A DNA stretch of 64,000 bases from Welwitschia mirabilis. Lineage: Eukaryota > Gnetophyta > Gnetopsida > Welwitschiales. Position 1 is the first letter of the stretch; every line of letters begins with the position of its first letter. The notes under the pieces were generated by a model that searched no databases, was not told where the DNA came from, and was given only the letters and a program-made list of their open reading frames with translations. Position numbers and translations under genes: made by a program. The stretch is from the NCBI GenBank assembly GCA_051453625.1, contig JBOZIK010000001.1:152454125-152518124 (forward strand), in the 5' to 3' direction. Below are positions 56,799 through 64,000 of this stretch, piece by piece.

Positions 56799-59700
56799 TT
56801 TTGGTATCAGAGCATCGATTAGAATTTTAGTGGGCATAATTATTATGAAGCCATTATATATTTTAACATTAGAGCCTAGATTGAAATTTTAGTAGGCATA
56901 ATTATGATTAATAAGTTTTAACATCAGATCTTTTGGGTGAAAAATGTAGATTTTATATAAGGAATTCAATGTATTTCTTCTAAGATAACATTAAGCAACT
57001 TACTACTCAAATATGACAATAAACACATTTTTGCATGACTTGAATAAGCTCTAATGAGATTTAAACTCAATAACTTAGTTGATGGAAGTCTTACTCTAAT
57101 AATAATAAAATGATTTTAGTGTTATAATTATAGACCAGGCCATTCTTTAGAATCTTTTAAGGCTTTAAAGTTTAACAAATGCATGGAATATTTTTCATGC
57201 AAACACCTAAAATGAAATTTAAGAATCTAGGATGGTAAAATAAAATGTAGAAAATTTTTTTATATAGTCAAGTTCATAGAAGACAAGTTCTTCTAAACTA
57301 AGAATAATGAAAACTGAATGGAGCCTTTCCAATTAACCTTCTTATATTTTAATACAGGGAACAAGCCTTAAAATTTATGTAAAATGACACTCTCATTATT
57401 AGGCTCTCGAAACTTCCAATAATTTTTTTGTTCTTTTGACATTCAAGAAAAATAGTATAATCATATTCTAAAATTAAAATGGTTTTGACAGAATGGTTTT
57501 GATAAAAACGTTTTTGGATGCTGTAATTACATTGTAGAGATTAGGCTATTTTGTTTGCCAAATGTTTTTCAGAAATTGTGTTATTTTCCTAGGATTAAAA
57601 TTAATTAAAAAAATAATGGAGAATTGACCAACATTCAATAAAGCACCGAGTATGCCCCTTCAGTCGATGATTATATGAAATGCAGTTCATGAATTAAGGC
57701 TTTAGTTTATTACATCTAATTTTATAAAATGATAAATATTTTACTTGACTAACATTACCTTAAGGCATAAGATGCTCTCTGAGATCTTAAATCTACAAAT
57801 TTGACAATAGTTTAATGATGTCAAATCACACATAGATGAATGCCCCTCTTTAGAAGGACATAATGAGATATAGTTCTAAGCTGTGTCCTACACTCACATT
57901 GATGATGATTAAGGCTTATAAGGCTATGGTGTCTAACTTTGTTTCATTATTTCTGTTTACTGTATACTATCTATGACTTATGGATAACTCTATATATTTG
58001 TATCATGGTAGGTTTTAGCACTATTATTCCACTTTAAAACACATGATGTTGGAATTTATTAACTAACTTTGGTATTAATTTAATGTCTAATAAAAAAGAC
58101 TTTCTATTCCTTCACTATAAAATCAATGTAAAATCTTATTGATTTGTTTTTTTCTTCTTGAATTTAGATGTTAAGTCTTTGACTATGATGATTATTATCT
58201 TGCTTATCAGATTCATTTCAATTTAAGAAACATTTTAGTTTCATGAAATGATAATGTGAAACACCGTTTCCCCTTCACTCATAATATTATTTCCACTAAA
58301 GACTCAATACCTAGTGAACAATGACAAGATGTATAGAAAGAACAAACTAAAATGCCTAGCAATATCCATTAACAATAGTTTTAAAAGTGCTTAGTAAAAC
58401 TTGCTTCTTGATCAAAACTATGTCCCTTGAATTTGTATCCTTATTTAAATGATTTCCTCTCTTGTCATTACAACTTATCTTTTGTTTTTTTCTTTTTCCT
58501 TATTTTTAAAAATTTAATAAAATATCATACTAAGTTTCTTGTGTTTGCATTTTTATCTTAATCACTTCATATGTAATTATCATAACTTCTTTTTATTTTA
58601 CTTTCTGCTTAATTTTTTACTAGTTAAAGGAAATATGAAACTGAGTCCCTTACATTTATTTAAACATTTCATGTGTGTCAAAACTTCTCTTTTTTCTTGT
58701 CTTTCCTCAGTGAACATTGTGTACCTTTACTTATTTAAAACATCATTACATTTGGAGTCTTGAAACCTTATAGCATTTGAATTATGTTGCCATTCTTGAG
58801 GATTTGTAAAACTTCTTCATGAGATAGCAAAGCAAAAGTAATAGTAATAAGGAGGCAGAAGTAGAAATTATTGAAGGATTTTAATGATGAGTAGTACATA
58901 GATGAAGGGAAATAAAGTGTGTATAGAAACAAATGAGTAGGTGGTTGAGTTAATGAAGACATAAAGGAATGGAATTTAATACAATTTATTTTTTTTGCCA
59001 AGACATGTTGTTTACTTTTGTAAATGTTTTAGTATTTCGGCATAGAAGATGTGTAATCTATTCATGGTTTTCTTAGTATAGATAGCAATACCATATTTGC
59101 TTACATAATGCTTACATTGAATAGTTTTATTAAGAATTATTGGTATAAAAAATAATAAGATATTATCATTTCTAGTATTAGTTTTTTTTTTTTGAAGTTT
59201 TCATATGAGTTTGCTATGCAGGCAAACATGAAGTCTTAATCCTAAAATTAAGATTCATAGAAAGCCAAAATTTTAACTATAATAATAATTATTTCAAATA
59301 TTAAGAAAGAATGTCAACACAAGATTCTAATGCTAGAGCTATGTAGTAGTATTTAAAGGTGAAAACCCCTTTTTTGTTATCTAGTATTTTATCCTCAAAT
59401 TTTGCCACAATATTTCTTTAATACATTTATAATTAAATAATTTGCCAAAGGAATATCAAATAGAAAATTAGAGATATTTAAAAATTTATTTTGAATAATT
59501 TAGATAAGATGTGCTTTAGAGACATACATGATGTGTGCTAGTAATGCATGTCATTACAAAGATCAGAAAATTGACAAATAAATAGTGGGTGATCACATGG
59601 TATGATAATAAGGTGTGTACAATATAATATCATAGCATTATTTGTTATTTTTTCAATAAAAAGTAGTGATTTTCATCCTAATATATGTGAAGTTAACTCT

Positions 59701-60441
59701 ATCAACTAAGACTGGATTGGAGTTTAATTAGAAATGCTGTATGGGAAATTATATATCATGTTTTGAGATGAAGAAGAGCTTAGTGAAATTTAGTTTAGTA
59801 AGCTATACATAATTTAGGTAACATATAAAAAAAATTATTAGATTTTATTAGGTTTATATGTGATTAGAATTAGAATGAGCAATTTAGACATATAACTATG
59901 TTTTCAATCCTAAAATATTTCTATGTCTTCCAACTAAACTTATTATACATTTCCCATTCATATTTGTCATATCCTTTTTAAGTAACTCATCATGCCTTTC
60001 CTTCATTAATACAATAAAAATAAAACCATAAGTTAATTACATTATATACTCATATATTTTGGGAGATTAAACTACACATTTGTACAAGTGCTTATTTTAA
60101 GAACCATTCTTTCAATTATGGGCATGAAGTCATCATCTTCTCATCATTCTTACTAAATCCTAGGTTAAATAATTTTAGGGTTTAAAAAATATGTTATAGC
60201 TTACATGGGCCTATGTATGTCCTCTTTAGCAAAATGTCAAAAGAATTATGTAGTATCTTCATTAATGAATCCATAACATTTTTGTGATTAAGAGTGTAAA
60301 AAAGTAATATGAAAGAAAGCATGCAATAAAATTATGCAGTATGAGTTCATTGATTAGGCCTCTTAACATTTTTAACTATCTTTGAAACCTATGTGTCATT
60401 GTTAACAAATCTTTAAATAATCCTTTATCTTAAATGCTTTT
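56799..60441 (+). mobile_element. Interior of the Gypsy-type element, heavily decayed
   Basis: After three copies of the primer-site region (56,799; 56,861; 56,916), plus-strand pieces such as RPGHSLESFKALKF (about 57,135) and YAPSVDDYMKCSS (about 57,650) could be gag remnants. No protease, RT or integrase motif was found up to 60,441, so the interior is either deleted or decayed beyond reading. The 3' LTR is not in the window. Confidence 0.4.
56802..56814 (+). promoter_or_regulatory. Primer-binding site of the Gypsy-type element
   Basis: TGGTATCAGAGCA, three bases after the LTR, is a perfect match to the initiator-Met tRNA primer site used by many plant LTR elements. Confidence 0.85.
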
Positions 60442-60560
60442 TGTAATACCCTGAATTTTGATGCATAATTTCTCTTATTATTATTATTATTATTAATATT
60501 AATATTTTACATTTATTCATGTGATAGGTTTAAGTTAGGGTTAATTAAGTATTAAATTTA
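60442..60560 (+). repeat. LTR-like start (TGTAATACCCTG) with TTA microsatellite
   Basis: TGTAATACCCTGAATTTTG resembles the start of the LTR at 54,280 and many Gypsy LTRs; (TTA)7 follows at 60,475-60,495. The same TGTAATACCCT begins at 63,986 and runs off the window. The LTR end was not located. Confidence 0.4.
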
Positions 60561-60949
60561 AAAGGGTATTTAGATTACATCTTTATTTAGTGATTCTGTA
60601 GATGGTTTTGATGATGTTTCAGTAATTTTAATATTGGACTCATTGTATCTTGCTTGACTTCTTAATAAGATCTTGTGCCTTTCGTATTAATTTAAAATTA
60701 CACCCAAGGGGTAAACTAACATTTCATATTTTTATCCCTTGAATTAATCTTAAAAAAATTATGTAAGAGGAATGGTAGGTAAGGATATTAATAGAAGGAA
60801 ATATGAAAATTAAAAAAAGACGAAAAGAAATAATAATAAATCTGAGTGGCAAGTGAGAAAGTAGTTGAGAATAATTAAAGAAATGTAATATTCAACAAGA
60901 CTCTGCCATTAACTTAAAGCAAGGTGGGGAAGCATTGGGGGGAGGTTGG

Positions 60950-62150
60950 CAAGCTTTTTCAGAAGAAGCTGAGATAGGAAGTTATCTCAGGAAAATCTGT
61001 AGCATAGCATGAGACCGTTGTTCTAGGTTACATGGGAAAGCACTCAGGGAGCTCATCATAGCGCAAGGGACGTTACAGTGTAGAAGAAGGGCATGGAGGT
61101 TATTATTGATGGAGAGGGTATGCGTGAGCAAATCCATGATGCGTTTCTTGGGCATCATGTATTTCTTTCCTGCTAAGGACATCAGCACCGTTGAGACCAG
61201 TGACAGTGAGAACCCACCCAAGGAGTAACGTCAGTGTTCCTGGCTCCTGCTGTTATGTTTCTTATTGGTATTCTAGGCCTTCAAACGAGTGTAATGGTGC
61301 ACTGTGCTCTTAAAGGCATGGAAGTGTGTGGGCAGAGGTGGCAGCCAAAGCAAAGAAAGTGATAGTTTTGAATAAAGTCTGATAATCACTAGCGTACTTT
61401 ATGATTTCCCTTGGTGCCTTGCATTCTATCTGAGTTCCATGCTTTAGGAAGGAAGTGAGTGATCCTTGAAAGTATTCTTGAAAGGACTACTTCACCAAAA
61501 GCACAGAATAAAGAATCATGAGTCTAGTGTATAGTTGAAAGCAAAAATCAGAAACAAAACAAAGGGAAATTAGAAGCAAGAAGAATAAGAACACATCAAA
61601 CCGCGAAGCAGAGGACAGGAAAATGCATAGAGAGAAAGCAGGTGAAGGGTTGAATGCATTTCAATGAGCTAGAGTTTCAGCTATTGTGCTACAATTTGAA
61701 GCCTAGTCAATGGTCCCATGGCTTTCAGTGAGCTACCAGATGCATCACGGGAAGATTAACATCCACAGTTAATGCTAATGCCGGAATGCCAATGGTAATG
61801 CCTCGAAATTTTAGAAGCTGAGGAGTGGCGCCAAAAGGCAAAAACTCACTATCTAAAGCAACTGCAGGGAAAAGGTCACATATTAGCCTATTACATCACT
61901 TACACATTTTTGAAGTTGCAGAAATGAAATGCACAATAACGTAAAAGGCAAGTTCCTTGAGTTTTTCAAAGCCTGTTGTAACTTCTCCATAGCTTTAGTA
62001 AAAGAAGACAATAATCCAATTGAANNNNNNNNNNGAGATAATTCACTATTGTAAAGGTCTATTTTTGCAAAGTGAGCCCAAGGAATACTTAAAGGAGGTC
62101 TCTCGTGATTGATTATGGCAGAACTCAATAGATTTCTCCTCAATCGCTGG
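60950..62150 (-). other. GC-richer segment with unidentified coding-like stretches
   Basis: CpG is frequent here. On the minus strand three stretches look protein-coding: 62,143-61,883 (RRNLLSSAIINHERPPLSIP in its first third, interrupted by a 10-N gap, then LSSFTKAMEKLQQALKN); 61,861-61,725 (ALDSEFLPFGATPQLLKFRG at its start), preceded by a pyrimidine-rich CTGCAG acceptor; and 61,486-61,310 (SFQEYFQGSLTSFLKHGTQ at its start). A fourth frame, 61,221-60,982, has GKKYMMPKKRIMD. I recognise none of them. They could be exons of a low-copy gene or of a captured gene fragment. Confidence 0.3.
62025..62034. other. Assembly gap (10 N)
   Basis: Lies inside the coding-like stretch 62,143-61,883 (minus). 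Confidence 0.95.
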
Positions 62151-62184
62151 ATTTCTCTCTCTTTTTCATAGACATTACTGAATC

Positions 62185-62865
62185 TTTAGAATGCTCTCAT
62201 TCAACCTATGAAACTTCTAGAGAGAAAAAAAAAAAAGGGGACTTTTATAAGCATGATCGACCTCTTAGCATTTTGACATTGGAAGTGCACTAAAGAAATA
62301 ACGAAAGTTGGCACTGGAAATTAGGCAAAGAGGAACGACGTTGGTGCAAACACTGGCAAAATGACAGGTGGAGAAGAAATCCTGCTGGTGGAAGGAATAG
62401 TGCTAGCGAAAATGCACTAGAGCGACGTAAGAAGGTTCGAAGAACTCCCTAAATAGAAGGTTTAAAGCACTACAAAATGTTGTTGACAAGCATTTCAGGT
62501 AAGATTACAATGCTAGGAGTGTAGGGAAGATATTCAATGCGTTATTCTTCACAAGACTAAAGTTATCAAAAGTAGGTAAGTGTCTTTTACACTTCTTGAT
62601 TATATTTTTTATAATCTTTAAAAAAGGATATTAATTTATTAAAAAAAAAGCTCTCAGCCTATGAAAAAAAGATTTCATTTTAGAGCTAAAGGGTGTTCTT
62701 TTTGTATAAGAAATCTAAGTTGCTAGATATGTAGAGCTCATCGCACTGATTTCTTTTTGTATAAGGAATTTAACTTGCTAGAAATGTAGAGCTCATGGCA
62801 CTGATTAGCTTTTAATCCAACTTTGAATGTAGAGAGAAGATTTTTTAGCATTATTTTGGTGTGCT
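62185..62865 (+). repeat. Direct repeat, copy A (681 bp)
   Basis: From TAGAATGCTCTCAT to TTGGTGTGCT it repeats as copy B at 62,966-63,583. It contains CCCTAAATAGAAGG and, further on, AGTAGGTAAGTG, a consensus 5' splice site with GT at 62,576-62,577. Compared with copy B, it has lost many CpG to TG or CA and has an extra internal 55-bp duplication. Confidence 0.9.
62696..62805 (+). repeat. 55-bp tandem duplication inside copy A
   Basis: TTCTTTTTGTATAAG at 62,696 recurs at 62,751, and each unit ends in GCACTGATT. Copy B has a single unit. The two units differ at a few positions. Confidence 0.85.
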
Positions 62866-62965
62866 NNNNNNNNNNNNNNNNNNNNNNNNNNNNNNNNNNN
62901 NNNNNNNNNNNNNNNNNNNNNNNNNNNNNNNNNNNNNNNNNNNNNNNNNNNNNNNNNNNNNNNNN
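62866..62965. other. Assembly gap (100 N) between direct repeats
   Basis: The left flank ends with the last bases of copy A, and the right flank starts with the first shared bases of copy B, so the gap may join overlapping or wrongly joined contigs. Confidence 0.95.
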
Positions 62966-63583
62966 TAGAATGCTCTCATCCAACCTACGAAACTTCCAGA
63001 AAAAAAATAGGGACTTTTACAAGGGTGTTCGACCTCTGAGAGTTTTGGCATTGGACGTGCACCAAAGAAACAACGAAAGTCGACGCTGAAAATCGGGTAG
63101 AGAGGAACGACACTGGTCCAAACACAGGCAAAATGCATAGACGGAGAAGAAATCCTGCTGCCGAAAGGAATAGTGCTGGTGAAAATGCACTGGAGCAGCG
63201 CAAGAAGGTTCGAAGAACTCCCTAAATAGAAGGTTTAGAGCACTGCGAAATGTCGTTGACAAGCATTTCGGGTAAGATTACAATGCTAGGAGCGCAGGGA
63301 AGATATTCAATGCATTATTCTTCATAAGACTAAAGTTATCAAAAGCAGGTAAGTGTCTTTTACATTTCTTTACTATATTTTTTTTATAATCTTAAAAAAA
63401 AGATATAAATTTAAAAAAAATAGCACTTAGCCTATGACAAAAAGATTTCATTTTAGAGCTAAGGGGCATTCTTTTTGTATAAGGAATTTAACTTGCTAGA
63501 AATGTAGAGCTCATCACACTGATTAGCTCTTGATCCGACCTTGAATGTAGAGAGAAGATTTTTTAGTATATTTTTGGTGTGCT
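62966..63583 (+). repeat. Direct repeat, copy B (618 bp)
   Basis: The better-kept copy, with CpG at TCGACG, GCGAAATGTCG, GAGCGCAG and GATCCGACC where copy A has TG or CA. A perfect donor CAG|GTAAGT lies at 63,346-63,354, downstream of CCCTAAATAGAAGG, a possible TATA-like region. Copies A and B may carry the 5' end of a transcribed unit on the plus strand. Confidence 0.9.
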
Positions 63584-64000
63584 TTACAAAAGAGTAGGAA
63601 ATTTACATCTTCTATTTTATGAATAAGAGTGGTAAAGGTGTCATTAAATGGTTTGTACAAGTTGCTTTGAAATCCTTAACCCCATGTAACCTATTGAACA
63701 TGTGACATTGCCTTGCATACATATTTAGACATATATCCACTCTCTCTAACTATATGCATTATTATATTATATGCTTTTTATTTAGGATATGTTTTTATCT
63801 ACTAATATTTTATTATTATACTATATATATATGTATGTATTTTATGATTAAATTTTAGTATGAGAGTCAATTTTTAGGTTTAGTTCTTTTACCATGTACT
63901 AACTATCCTATATATAATTAAATATAGAGTATTACATTATATGGTATTATAATATAATTATATTATATTATAAATTAAATTATATTGTAATACCCTATAT
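63584..64000 (+). other. AT-rich end of window with LTR-like start at 63,986
   Basis: It continues from copy B into AT-rich sequence with TATATATATGTATG-type simple repeats. TGTAATACCCTATAT at 63,986-64,000 looks like another LTR start. Confidence 0.4.

Noticed and set aside
58768-59001. Minus-strand 77-codon frame in the Gypsy interior
   Set aside because: Hydrophobic composition of AT-rich DNA; no motif and no similarity to a gag or pol domain.
61862-61903. GTAAGT...CTGCAG intron on the minus strand
   Set aside because: Good donor and acceptor, but only 42 bp long, below the usual minimum for plant introns.
62985-63262. Minus-strand frames across repeat copy B
   Set aside because: The equivalent frames in copy A are interrupted, and the segment looks like promoter/leader sequence on the plus strand.
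60442-63985. One 3.5-kb LTR between the two TGTAATACCCT starts
   Set aside because: No LTR end (CA followed by a primer site) was found; two separate starts are also possible.

Overview
The window looks like nuclear DNA of a land plant, most likely a flowering plant. It opens with the 3' part of a receptor-like kinase gene of the At1g11050/RKF3 type and otherwise holds the nested plant retrotransposon families expected of a large genome. The kinase exon is GC- and CpG-rich and intronless as far as it is visible, while almost everything after it is very AT-rich and CpG-poor. That contrast would suit a monocot, but the clade is a guess. No tRNA, rRNA, CRISPR array or prokaryotic operon is visible. 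Nine runs of N mark assembly gaps.

Layout. 1-1.3 kb: kinase CDS, cut by the window start. 1.4-1.65 kb: probable PPR gene relic (minus). 1.96-2.48 kb: long foldback repeat. 3.0-7.66 kb: decayed Helitron (minus) with a recognisable zinc-binding N-terminus, HUH replicase and PIF1 helicase. 8-16 kb: AT-rich sequence with simple repeats, one small GC-richer island (9.5-9.9 kb) and a perfect 53-bp tandem duplication. 17.5-22 kb: decayed LINE (minus). 22-26.7 kb: nothing recognisable. 26,682-34,496: a Copia element with ~1.36-kb LTRs, 5-bp target duplication CAAAG, gag and a post-pol ORF but no pol. 35-38.7 kb: second LINE (minus). 39-44 kb: unassigned sequence with minisatellite-like and polypurine-tract-like repeats. 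44.3-54.28 kb: two related Copia units sharing one LTR; the second keeps broken gag, protease, integrase, reverse transcriptase, RNase H and the extra ORF. 54,280-56,798: 2.5-kb Gypsy-type LTR inserted into that Copia, followed by its primer-binding site and a degraded interior. 60.4 kb to the end: another LTR-like start, a GC-richer stretch with unidentified coding-like segments (minus), and a ~650-bp segment present on both sides of a gap.

The kinase is the only gene here that looks intact. The transposons have decayed mainly by C-to-T and G-to-A change: Gln and Trp codons became stops, zinc-knuckle Cys became Tyr, and catalytic Asp/Glu became Asn/Lys. The most interesting observation follows from this. 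The two LTRs of the first Copia carry, at the same spacing, octamers that read AGACATCT in one LTR and AGATGTCT (or AGATATCT, AAACGTCT) in the other. Both forms follow from one ancestral CpG palindrome, AGACGTCT, so the element seems to have carried a phased array of palindromic CpG sites in each LTR, with more copies after pol.
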